A stretch of DNA of 5,173 nucleotides from Alphaproteobacteria bacterium (GCA_016650315.1 JAENVZ010000266.1:1-5173); one strand, 5' to 3'; shown: positions 1 to 4,872, numbered from the stretch's first letter. Made by a program: numbers and translations. Notes: generated by a model from the sequence alone, not told the origin.

Positions 1-8
1 GAATTATG

Positions 9-707
9 TTACGCCACCGACAATGCGGCGACATCGACCTTTACGCCTAGACCCATCGAGCTCGAAAGCGAGACTTTGCGGACATATTTGCCCTTGGTGC
101 CCGATGGTCTGGCCTTGACGATAGCATCGACAAAAGCATCAAAATTCTTGCGCAGGTCGTCCTGGCTGAAGCTGGCCTTGCCAAGTCCTGCGTGAATGAT
201 ACCGGCCTTTTCAACACGGAATTCGATCTGGCCGCCCTTGGCTGCCTTGACCGCTTCAGTCACGTTGAGGGTGACAGTGCCAAGCTTCGGATTCGGCATC
301 AGGCCTTAAGGGCCCAGCACCTTGCCGAGACGGCCAACCAGACCCATCATGTCGGGCGTCGCGATGACGCGGTCGAAATCGATGGTGCCGCCCTGGATGG
401 TTTCCAGAAGGTCTTCTGCGCCTACGATATCGGCACCAGCGGCAGTCGCCTCGGCGGCCTTTTCGTTGCGCGCGAATACGGCGACACGAACGGTCTTGCC
501 AGTACCTGCTGGCAGCGTCACAACGCCGCGAACCATCTGGTCGGCATGGCGAGGGTCAACGCCCAGGTTCATTGCAACTTCGACGGTTTCGTCGAATTTT
601 GCCGTGGCATTGGTCTTGATGAGGGCAATCGCCTCGTCAACGCCATGCAGTTTGTCACGATCGACGGTGGCGGCCAGAGCCTTTGCCTTCTTGGTCAACT
701 TTGCCAT
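9..707 (-). pseudogene. rplA: 50S ribosomal protein L1, interrupted by an in-frame TAA at codon 134
   Basis: L1 binds 23S rRNA at the mobile L1 stalk, helps release deacylated tRNA from the E site, and in many bacteria represses its own rplK-rplA mRNA. Reading from the ATG at 705-707, the sequence matches L1 along its length (MAKLTKKAK start; [19 protein letters not shown]; signature [13 protein letters not shown]-terminal [14 protein letters not shown]). Codon 134, between GP and GLMPNPK, is TAA (306-308), where the family has Arg or Lys. Without it the frame runs to the TAA at 9-11 and gives 232 residues, the usual length, so there is no frameshift. Residues 1-133 hold the first part of domain I and most of domain II; the rest lies after the stop. 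The start sits 4 bases after the rplK stop with GAGGG just upstream, so I chose it over in-frame ATGs inside rplK. The stop may be a real nonsense mutation or a sequencing error; a single A-to-T change in a Lys AAA codon would produce it. Confidence 0.9.
306..308 (-). other. Premature in-frame stop codon (TAA) within rplA
   Basis: On the minus strand the bases read GGC CCT TAA GGC CTG ATG, that is Gly-Pro-stop-Gly-Leu-Met, in the middle of the most conserved L1 signature. The frame is the same on both sides. The ATG two codons after the stop is preceded by AAGG at a 4-base distance, so re-initiation to give a 96-residue C-terminal fragment is conceivable but unproven. Confidence 0.9.
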
Positions 708-711
708 GTCC

Positions 712-1143
712 TTAACCCTCCACAACCTGAAGGCCCATGGCCTTGGCCGAACCTTCGATGATGCGGGTGGCCGCCTCAATGTCGTTGGCGTTCAGATCCT
801 TCATCTTCACCTCGGCGATTTCGGCAAGCTGCGAACGCGTGATCTGTCCGGCGGAAATCTTGCCCGGCTCTTTCGAACCCGACTTCAGCTTCGCGGCCTT
901 CTTGATGAGGAAGGATGCTGGCGGGGTCTTGGTTTCGAAGGAAAAGCTGCGATCGGCATAGACGGTGATGACCGTCGGGATCGGCATCGCCTTTTCCAAG
1001 TCGCCGGTCGCCGCGTTGAACGCCTTGCAGAATTCCATGATGTTGACGCCGCGCTGACCCAAAGCTGGGCCGATCGGCGGCGATGGATTGGCGGCGCCCG
1101 CAGGCACCTGGAGCTTGATATAGCCCGTAATCTTCTTAGCCAT
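712..1143 (-). CDS. rplK: 50S ribosomal protein L11
   Basis: L11 binds the GTPase-associated centre of 23S rRNA, supports EF-Tu, EF-G and release factor action, and is needed for stringent-factor (RelA/Rsh) activation on the ribosome. The 143-residue product aligns over its whole length with E. coli L11 (142 residues). The N-terminal domain carries the proline-rich [12 protein letters not shown] stretch at about residues 20-31, the thiostrepton-binding face in the family, followed by [12 protein letters not shown]. The C-terminal rRNA-binding domain (about 72-143) contains [12 protein letters not shown] and ends near [11 protein letters not shown]. The start is ATG with a modest GAGTGAG element upstream. 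rplA follows after 4 bases, indicating coupled translation. A 192-base leader with several strong hairpins separates it from nusG. Confidence 0.98.
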   Translation of the reverse strand: MAKKITGYIKLQVPAGAANPSPPIGPALGQRGVNIMEFCKAFNAATGDLEKAMPIPTVITVYADRSFSFETKTPPASFLIKKAAKLKSGSKEPGKISAGQITRSQLAEIAEVKMKDLNANDIEAATRIIEGSAKAMGLQVVEG

Positions 1144-1164
1144 GTTTCACTCACTCTATAGTCG

Positions 1165-1191
1165 GGGCATCTGCGCCAAAGCGCTTCGCCC
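1165..1191 (-). promoter_or_regulatory. Hairpin with asymmetric internal loop before rplK, candidate L1 mRNA-binding site
   Basis: In the transcript GGGC (1188-1191) pairs with GCCC (1165-1168), and inside it GCGC (1181-1184) pairs with GCGC (1173-1176) across a UUUG loop. The two stems are separated by an asymmetric internal loop, GAA against AGAU. It ends 21 bases before the rplK ATG. L1 of many bacteria represses the L11-L1 operon by binding a leader structure with an asymmetric internal loop that mimics the 23S site. The placement and outline fit, but the assignment to L1 is my inference and the exact recognition bases were not verified. Confidence 0.4.
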
Positions 1192-1209
1192 AGTTTCAAG
1201 TTTAGCGGT

Positions 1210-1281
1210 CCAGACGGCAGTCCGAAGACTGCCTCCCGCACATATTCCGGGGTTGCCCCCGAAAATTCTCTCTCCGTCTGG
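1210..1281 (-). promoter_or_regulatory. Predicted three-way-junction RNA in the rplK leader
   Basis: Read on the minus strand, CCAGAC (1276-1281) pairs perfectly with GTCTGG (1210-1215) as closing helix P1. Inside are two hairpins. P2 (1246-1263) is a TTCGGGG/CCCCGGA stem, seven pairs with one G-U, closed by a GCAA (GNRA-type) loop. P3 (1216-1233) is a perfect seven-pair GGCAGTC/GACTGCC stem closed by C(TTCG)G, an unusually stable tetraloop. No bases separate P3 from the 3' strand of P1, so they could stack coaxially. P2 is flanked by a purine-rich joiner (GGAGAGAGAA). No T-run follows, so this is not an ordinary intrinsic terminator. A regulatory or processing role is inferred. Confidence 0.5.
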
Positions 1282-1291
1282 TTCGAGCTTG

Positions 1292-1308
1292 TCGAGAACC
1301 CTTCTCGA
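1292..1308 (-). repeat. Perfect 7-bp hairpin downstream of nusG
   Basis: TCGAGAA and TTCTCGA form a perfect inverted repeat around a 3-base loop, 28 bases after the nusG stop. An overlapping alternative exists at 1280-1300 (GGTTC with GAACC), resembling the GTTCGAGCTTGTCGA-type intergenic palindromes that are common in sphingomonad genomes (recalled, not searched). No T-tract follows on either strand, so it is weak as a terminator. It may be a repeat remnant, an mRNA stabiliser of the nusG 3' end, or part of the rplK leader fold. Confidence 0.45.
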
Positions 1309-1335
1309 TCCCCTGCCCGAAACAAACGACGTAAT

Positions 1336-1872
1336 TTACTTCGCCAGTTCCACCTGCTCGAAATCGAGTTCGACCGGCGTTGCCCGGCCAAAGATGGAAA
1401 CCGAAACCTTCACGCGATTCTTTTCGAAATCCAGTTCCTCGACCGTGCCGTTGAAGCTGGCGAACGGACCGTCCAGCACCTTGACCTGATCGCCAATCTC
1501 GTAATCGACGCTGATCTTGTGCTTGGGCGCAGCGGCGGCTTCCTCCTTGGTGTTGAGGATGCGTGCGGCCTCTGTTTCGCTGATTGCCTGCGGTTTGCCG
1601 CTTGCACCCAGAAAGCCGGTTACCTTCGGCGTATTCTTGATCAGATGATAGACGTCATCGTTCAGGTTCAATTTCGCCAGCACATAACCGGGAAAGAACT
1701 TCCGTTCCGACTGGATCTTCTTGCCGCGACGTACCTCGGTCACCGTCTCGGTCGGCACTTCGACCGATTCGACGAGCTGTTCGAGGCCCATGCGCGTGGC
1801 TTCCGCCATAATCGCGTCACGCACCTTGTTCTCGAATCCGGAATAGGCGTGAATGATGTACCAGCGCGACAT
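1336..1872 (-). CDS. nusG: Transcription termination/antitermination factor NusG
   Basis: NusG binds the RNA polymerase clamp through its N-terminal domain, suppresses pausing, and links polymerase to Rho or to ribosomal protein S10 through its C-terminal KOW domain. The 178-residue product starts MSRWYIIHAYSGFE, typical of the family. The NGN domain spans about residues 1-95 and includes KFFPGYVLAKL (58-68), a hallmark of NusG. A variable linker (about 98-120) precedes the KOW domain (about 124-176), with GDQVKVLDGPFASFNGTV (127-144) and the FGR-x-TPVELDFEQVEL end. The length is normal. It lies 37 bases after secE, the usual partner. The ATG start is clear from the N-terminus, although the nearest purine-rich element (GGAG) is about 15 bases upstream, rather far. 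Confidence 0.98.
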   Translation of the reverse strand: MSRWYIIHAYSGFENKVRDAIMAEATRMGLEQLVESVEVPTETVTEVRRGKKIQSERKFFPGYVLAKLNLNDDVYHLIKNTPKVTGFLGASGKPQAISETEAARILNTKEEAAAAPKHKISVDYEIGDQVKVLDGPFASFNGTVEELDFEKNRVKVSVSIFGRATPVELDFEQVELAK

Positions 1873-1901
1873 GTCTACTGTCTAAACTCCAGTCAACGAA
1901 C

Positions 1902-1921
1902 CTTGCCCCTTATCGGGCAAG
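1902..1921 (-). repeat. Perfect hairpin spanning the secE stop codon
   Basis: CTTGCCC (1902-1908) and GGGCAAG (1915-1921) form a perfect 7-bp stem around a 6-base loop that contains part of the secE TAA. On the minus strand it is followed by GTTCGTTGACTGG, with no T-run, so it is not a good intrinsic terminator. It could protect the secE 3' end or tune secE-nusG coupling; this is inference. Confidence 0.45.
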
Positions 1922-2107
1922 ACCAAGCAGAAATTGAACGACCCATCCGAAAAACGAATCGATCCCGAAGAAGAACAGGCCAAGGATCGTGGTCATGATC
2001 ACTACCATGATGGTGGTGACAACCGTCTCCCGCTGCGTCGGCCAGACGATTTTGTCCGCCTCGGCCCGTACTTGCCGAATAAAATCACCGGGAGATGCTT
2101 TAGCCAC
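1910..2107 (-). CDS. secE: Preprotein translocase subunit SecE
   Basis: SecE is the small essential subunit that clamps SecY in the SecYEG channel of the inner membrane. The 65-residue product is of the short single-span type usual outside the enterobacteria. Residues 1-28 form an amphipathic cytoplasmic segment with the conserved VWPTQRET motif (21-28), and about 30-60 form one transmembrane helix (TIMVVIMTTILGLFFFGIDSFFGW). The start codon is GTG (2105-2107), preceded by TAAGG at a suitable distance; no in-frame ATG gives a better fit. It lies directly upstream of nusG, as in most bacteria, and downstream of tRNA-Trp. Confidence 0.95.
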   Translation of the reverse strand: MAKASPGDFIRQVRAEADKIVWPTQRETVVTTIMVVIMTTILGLFFFGIDSFFGWVVQFLLGLAR

Positions 2108-2151
2108 TGGACCTTAATCCGTTCAAATACAAAATAAAAACACCGAGACCA

Positions 2152-2187
2152 AAAGCCGCAGGCCGGTCTTTCAACCGGAGCGGCTTT
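2152..2187 (-). terminator. Hairpin terminator after tRNA-Trp
   Basis: AAAGCCGC (2180-2187) and GCGGCTTT (2152-2159) form an 8-bp outer stem. Inside it CCGGT (2174-2178) and ACCGG (2163-2167) pair around a 6-base loop. On the minus strand the stem runs into TTTTGG and, a little later, TTTTTATTTT (about 2129-2138). This suits an intrinsic terminator for the tRNA-Trp transcript, or a partial attenuator if some polymerases continue into secE. In the other direction no T-tract follows and no gene ends nearby. Confidence 0.65.
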
Positions 2188-2245
2188 GACCTCGTACCAA
2201 TTTCCCTGCGGCCCTTACCCCGAACTGCACGGACTTGCAAGTATT

Positions 2246-2321
2246 TGGCAGGAGTGGAGGGATTCGAACCCCCGGCATTCGGTTTTGGAGACCGACGCTC
2301 TACCAGCTGAGCTACACTCCT
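2246..2321 (-). tRNA. tRNA-Trp (anticodon CCA)
   Basis: The minus strand folds as a complete cloverleaf. The acceptor stem AGGAGTG pairs with CACTCCT (2315-2321 with 2250-2256). The D arm contains TAGCTCAGCTGGTAGAGC, the anticodon loop is CTCCAAA with CCA at 2286-2288, and the T arm is GGGGGTTCGAATCCC. The discriminator is G (2249), and the 3' CCA is encoded (2246-2248), giving 76 bases. Its position just upstream of secE-nusG is common in bacteria. Confidence 0.98.
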
Positions 2322-2339
2322 GCAGCGTCAAGGGAAGGG

Positions 2340-2368
2340 CTATTAGCTTGGGGCCGCGGCAGGCGCAA
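2340..2368 (-). promoter_or_regulatory. Candidate promoter of tRNA-Trp
   Basis: On the minus strand TTGCGC (2363-2368) is followed after exactly 17 bases by TAATAG (2340-2345), which ends 18 bases before the mature tRNA. Spacing and position suit a housekeeping sigma factor, although each hexamer matches the E. coli consensus at only about three positions. It faces away from aat and lies in aat's upstream region. Confidence 0.4.
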
Positions 2369-2439
2369 GGGATATGGTGGCGATCCATGGACATGCTTCT
2401 TGCTGGCTTGAGACGAAATCTTTGCTAATCCATGGCGTG

Positions 2440-3189
2440 ATGGCCATCGACCTCAACATCCTGCTGCGCGCCTATGCCATGGGAATTTTCCCGATGGCGG
2501 ACAATAGGGATGACCCGGAGATTTTCTGGGTGGAGCCCAAGAAACGATCAATCCTGCCGCTTGATGGGCTGCACCTGTCCCATTCCCTGCGCAAGACCAT
2601 CCGGTCCGACAAGTTCCGCGTCACCGCCGACCATGATTTCCCCGCTGTTTTAAGTGCTTGCGCGGAACCTGCTCCGGATCGGCCCGAAAGCTGGATCAAT
2701 CCGGCGATCAAGGAGGCCTGCCTTACCCTGTTCCGCATGGGTTATGCGCACAGTATCGAATGCTGGATGGGCGACGCGCTGGTCGGTGGACTTTATGGCA
2801 TATCCCTGGGCCGCGCCTTTTTCGGCGAAAGCATGTTCAGCCGGGAAACCGATGCGTCAAAGGTAGCGCTAGCCTGGCTGGTCGCGCGACTGAACGTAGG
2901 CAGGTTCGAATTGCTCGATTGCCAGTTCATGACCGATCATCTCCGCTCGTTGGGCGCGGTAGAAATCAGCCAGAAGCACTATCTGTCGTTGCTGGATGAC
3001 GCGCTTGCCGGTGCAGGAGCAGCGGTGGTGGGTGCGGCAGCAGGTGTAGCGGCGGCGTCCGCGCTGCCAGTCGCGGGGGATTTTTCTGCGCTGGACGCAT
3101 TGGCCGCCGTCCCGCCCTTGCCCAACTTGACCGTATCGGGACCAGTTTCGGGCCAGCTCATCGTGCAGCTTTTGACCCAGACGTCGTAG
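2440..3189 (+). CDS. aat: Leucyl/phenylalanyl-tRNA--protein transferase
   Basis: Aat transfers Leu or Phe from charged tRNA to the N-terminal Arg or Lys of proteins, marking them for ClpS/ClpAP degradation (bacterial N-degron pathway, cytoplasm). From the ATG at 2440 the product has 249 residues. Family motifs are LLRAYAMGIFPMAD (8-21), FWVEPKKR (29-36, the WW-type motif with Phe first), SWI (84-86), GYAHSIECW (101-109), GGLYG (116-120), FFGESMFS (127-134) and LLDCQF (158-163). The core ends near residue 190. Then comes an Ala/Gly-rich linker and a segment ending VSGPVSGQLIVQLLTQTS, about 59 extra residues, all encoded antisense to the 3' end of the DUF2155 gene. The start lacks a clear ribosome binding site. 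An in-frame ATG at 2374 would add 22 unconserved residues and overlap the tRNA promoter, so I prefer 2440. Confidence 0.93.
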   Translation: MAIDLNILLRAYAMGIFPMADNRDDPEIFWVEPKKRSILPLDGLHLSHSLRKTIRSDKFRVTADHDFPAVLSACAEPAPDRPESWINPAIKEACLTLFRMGYAHSIECWMGDALVGGLYGISLGRAFFGESMFSRETDASKVALAWLVARLNVGRFELLDCQFMTDHLRSLGAVEISQKHYLSLLDDALAGAGAAVVGAAAGVAAASALPVAGDFSALDALAAVPPLPNLTVSGPVSGQLIVQLLTQTS

Positions 3190-3626
3190 ATTTCATGTTC
3201 GACGACATTACGCTCTGGCCGTTCCTTGAACAGCCAGCCCGAAAAGGCGTGCCGCCATTTCTTGTCGTTGCCATGGACATCGAGTTGGACGAACGCCCCG
3301 GTTTCGGTCACTTCTTCCCAAGGCGCAGTGGTTTCACAAGCGCGCAGGCGGACGATGACGTTACCCACACGCAATGCTTCACCCGGTTTCATCGAAAGAT
3401 TGCGGGTAATGCCATTGCGTTTGTTGAGCAGGCCGATCACGGCGACGCGCTGCGCCATCGGCGTGCCGGGAAGGGCGGCAAGTTCCTTGCCCGTAGTGGA
3501 CATGTCGGCGCCGTTGCCGACTTCCACCGGGCCGCTATTGGTTTCATTGTCAGAGGGCAGCTTGTCGCTGCACCCGCCGAGCATCAGCAGGGCAGGCAGG
3601 ACTGCGCCCGCCAGCTTGATATTCAT
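2979..3626 (-). CDS. DUF2155 domain-containing lipoprotein
   Basis: The product has 215 residues and its function is not known. Residues 1-18 look like a lipoprotein signal peptide with lipobox LGGC and acylated Cys19, so it is probably anchored in the cell envelope. After a flexible stretch (about 20-55) comes the DUF2155 domain (about 58-160): RVAVIGLLNKRNG, LRVGNVIVRLRACE, AFVQLDVHG, FSGWLFKERP and YDVWVKSC. Cys97 and Cys154 could form a disulphide, by inference. Residues 165-215 are an Ala/Pro/Ser-rich tail. I chose the ATG at 3624-3626 because it makes an ATGA overlap with the upstream stop and puts the signal peptide at the N-terminus; an in-frame ATG at 3644 adds MEPRRI. In alphaproteobacteria this family is usually next to the NDUFA12-like gene (recalled). 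Its last 211 bases overlap aat on the opposite strand. Confidence 0.88.
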   Translation of the reverse strand: MNIKLAGAVLPALLMLGGCSDKLPSDNETNSGPVEVGNGADMSTTGKELAALPGTPMAQRVAVIGLLNKRNGITRNLSMKPGEALRVGNVIVRLRACETTAPWEEVTETGAFVQLDVHGNDKKWRHAFSGWLFKERPERNVVEHEIYDVWVKSCTMSWPETGPDTVKLGKGGTAANASSAEKSPATGSADAAATPAAAPTTAAPAPASASSSNDR

Positions 3627-4006
3627 GATGCGTCGGGGCTCCACGCTTCATAATCGCCCGTCGCCTGCGCACGACGTCCACCCTGCTCCAGTGCGCCCTT
3701 GGGGCGATAGGCCTGCGCCGTGCCGGTCAGGTTGGGTGTCGATTCCTTTTCCCAGATGCGCGGCGGCGGCAGGAAGCTTTCAGGCTCCTCATCGAACGTA
3801 TGGTGCAACCAGCCATGCCATTCGGCGGGCACGCGGCTCGCGTCATTGGGACCGTTATAGATCACCCAGCGGCGATCGTCCTTGCCCTTGTAATAGACAT
3901 TGCCCAGATGGTCCTCCCCCACTTTCGCGCCATTACGCGCGCTGTAAAGCGAGGTGCCGATGGTGGCGCCGTCCCACCAGGTGAAGATCTTGCCGAGGAT
4001 TCCCAT
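3623..4006 (-). CDS. NADH:ubiquinone oxidoreductase accessory subunit, NDUFA12 family
   Basis: The 127-residue product belongs to the NDUFA12/B17.2 family, a supernumerary subunit of respiratory complex I shared by mitochondria and alphaproteobacteria and placed on the matrix or cytoplasmic side of the enzyme. Visible family motifs are the N-terminal FTWWDGATIGT (8-18), VGEDHLGNVYY (29-39), RRWVIYNG (45-52) and the signature ASRVPAEWHGWLHH (56-69), followed by a Pro-rich disordered tail. The length is typical. Its TGA overlaps the DUF2155 start by four bases (ATGA), so the two are probably translated together. The ATG at 4006 has no strong ribosome binding site. It is separated by 112 bases from the divergent toxin-antitoxin operon. 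Confidence 0.93.
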   Translation of the reverse strand: MGILGKIFTWWDGATIGTSLYSARNGAKVGEDHLGNVYYKGKDDRRWVIYNGPNDASRVPAEWHGWLHHTFDEEPESFLPPPRIWEKESTPNLTGTAQAYRPKGALEQGGRRAQATGDYEAWSPDAS

Positions 4007-4061
4007 GTGCCGCGCTTAGCCTTTTATGACGGGGTTTTGCAATGGGGGAATGACGGCTCCC

Positions 4062-4090
4062 TTGCCGTGCCAGCGCAGATGGATTATGTT
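4062..4090 (+). promoter_or_regulatory. Promoter of the toxin-antitoxin operon
   Basis: TTGCCG (4062-4067) and TATGTT (4085-4090) match the -35 and -10 consensus at four of six positions each, with the ideal 17-base spacer. The -10 lies 28 bases before the antitoxin ATG, and the operator overlaps its end. Confidence 0.6.
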
Positions 4091-4105
4091 GCAACAGTTA
4101 CAACA
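4087..4105 (+). promoter_or_regulatory. Inverted-repeat operator for antitoxin autoregulation
   Basis: TGTTGCAAC (4087-4095) and GTTACAACA (4097-4105) form a 19-base pseudo-palindrome centred on A4096, with eight of nine positions complementary. The left half with the centre base is itself a perfect 10-bp palindrome, TGTTGCAACA. It overlaps the -10 element and the expected transcription start, as expected for repression by a Phd/YefM-type antitoxin or its toxin complex. Binding is inferred. Confidence 0.55.
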
Positions 4106-4118
4106 ATGGAGATTTGTC

Positions 4119-4364
4119 ATGGGCGTCATGTCCATCCGCGAGTTCAATGCCAATGTATCGGCTGCCTTCGCCAAGGTGGAAGCTGGCGAGACCCTGAAGA
4201 TCACCCGCAATGGTCAGGTGATCGCCGAAGTCCGTCCCGAACGCAAGAACCGCATGGATGACCCCGAATTCCGCGCCAAATGGGAGAAATTCGCTGAAGG
4301 ATTGAAGGAAGGCGTTCCCGGCCTGACCGCTCCTGCAACCTATGAGGAGCGGACTGGCCGTTGA
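4119..4364 (+). CDS. Type II antitoxin, Phd/YefM family
   Basis: The 81-residue product has the Phd/YefM fold signature: MSIREFNANVSAAFAKVEAG (4-23), a helix-strand DNA-binding and dimerisation domain, then ETLKITRNGQVIAEVRPE (24-41). In this family this N-terminal part binds the operator. The charged C-terminal stretch (about 46-75, with FRAKWEKFAEGL) would wrap the toxin. I chose the ATG at 4119 because GGAG (4108-4111) stands 7 bases before it; an in-frame ATG at 4026 adds 31 unconserved residues and lies upstream of the promoter. It overlaps the toxin start by four bases, so the pair is translationally coupled. The cognate toxin is of the PIN family, so VapB-like in role. Confidence 0.9.
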   Translation: MGVMSIREFNANVSAAFAKVEAGETLKITRNGQVIAEVRPERKNRMDDPEFRAKWEKFAEGLKEGVPGLTAPATYEERTGR

Positions 4365-4804
4365 TCGCCCTCGACACGAATGTTCTCGTTTATGCCGAGG
4401 CAGCAAGCGATCCATCCAACCGTCATATTGCAGCGCAGGAACTGATACTGCGACTGGGTGCCCCCGGCGCCATCGTGCCCTTGCAGGTTCTGGCCGAATT
4501 TCTGAACGTCTGCCGACGAAAAGCCCTGCTCTCAACGGGCAACGCCGTGGAGCGCGTCGGCGGGTATATGGACGTATTTAACATTCCCGAAACCACACCG
4601 GACGATTTACTGATAGCTGCACAATATGCGGCCCGCTATCAACTCGCCTATTTCGATGCGCTGATTTGCGCCGTGGCGTCAAGGGCGGGGGCGACGGTTC
4701 TGTTGTCCGAAGATATGGCGGACGGGATGGAGATTGATGGGTTGCGGATCGTTAATCCGTTTAGAGCGGGCAATGAGGGGGTGATTGCCAACCTCTTGGG
4801 CTAA
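4361..4804 (+). CDS. Type II toxin, PIN-domain ribonuclease (VapC-like)
   Basis: PIN-domain toxins are Mg2+-dependent endoribonucleases that cut tRNA or rRNA and stop growth when the antitoxin is lost. The 147-residue product begins IALDTNVLVYA with catalytic Asp5. Further acidic residues at the expected places are Glu46 (VLAEFLNV), Asp99 (AYFDALICA) and Asp118 (LLSEDMADG), completing the usual tetrad. It ends with the typical DGLRIVNPF segment. No residue of the active site seems lost, so it is probably functional. The start is TTG at 4361-4363, overlapping the antitoxin TGA (TTGA); GAGGAG lies 11 bases upstream. A rare start plus coupling would keep toxin below antitoxin. The natural RNA target cannot be told from the sequence. 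Confidence 0.9.
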   Translation: MIALDTNVLVYAEAASDPSNRHIAAQELILRLGAPGAIVPLQVLAEFLNVCRRKALLSTGNAVERVGGYMDVFNIPETTPDDLLIAAQYAARYQLAYFDALICAVASRAGATVLLSEDMADGMEIDGLRIVNPFRAGNEGVIANLLG

Positions 4805-4872
4805 ATGCAGCAATGTTACTAAGGGTGAAAAGCATACGGCACGTCGGTACATCATGCTTGGGAGGACGATCA

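Noticed and set aside
297..314. Programmed frameshift or stop recoding (Sec, Pyl) in rplA
   Set aside because: Both halves are in the same frame, so no shift is needed. Selenocysteine uses TGA and pyrrolysine TAG, while this is TAA.
192..761. 189-codon plus-strand open frame opposite rplA
   Set aside because: It is antisense to rplA and the end of rplK, its product resembles no family I know, and the minus strand reads as clear L1 and L11.
306..779. rplA start at 779 with 24 extra residues
   Set aside because: The extension lies entirely inside rplK and is not L1-like; MAKLTKKAK at 707 is the family N-terminus.
322..1161. 279-codon plus-strand open frame opposite rplA and rplK
   Set aside because: It is a composition-driven shadow, rich in Arg, Ala and Ser and without motifs, over two certain ribosomal protein genes.
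885..1391. 168-codon minus-strand open frame across the rplK leader and nusG end
   Set aside because: It runs out of frame through rplK and the structured leader and gives an Arg/Ser-rich product with no family features.
3627..3644. DUF2155 gene start at the ATG at 3644
   Set aside because: It would add MEPRRI before the signal peptide; the ATG at 3626 gives the ATGA coupling and a proper lipoprotein N-terminus.
3226..3984. 252-codon plus-strand open frame opposite the DUF2155 and NDUFA12-like genes
   Set aside because: It is an antisense shadow with Pro/Arg-rich low-complexity content over two recognised genes.
4026..4118. Antitoxin start at the ATG at 4026
   Set aside because: It lies upstream of the promoter and operator, and the added residues are not family-like; GGAG points to 4119.
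4098..4535. 145-codon minus-strand open frame opposite the toxin-antitoxin genes
   Set aside because: It is antisense to both recognised toxin-antitoxin genes and shows no domain of its own.
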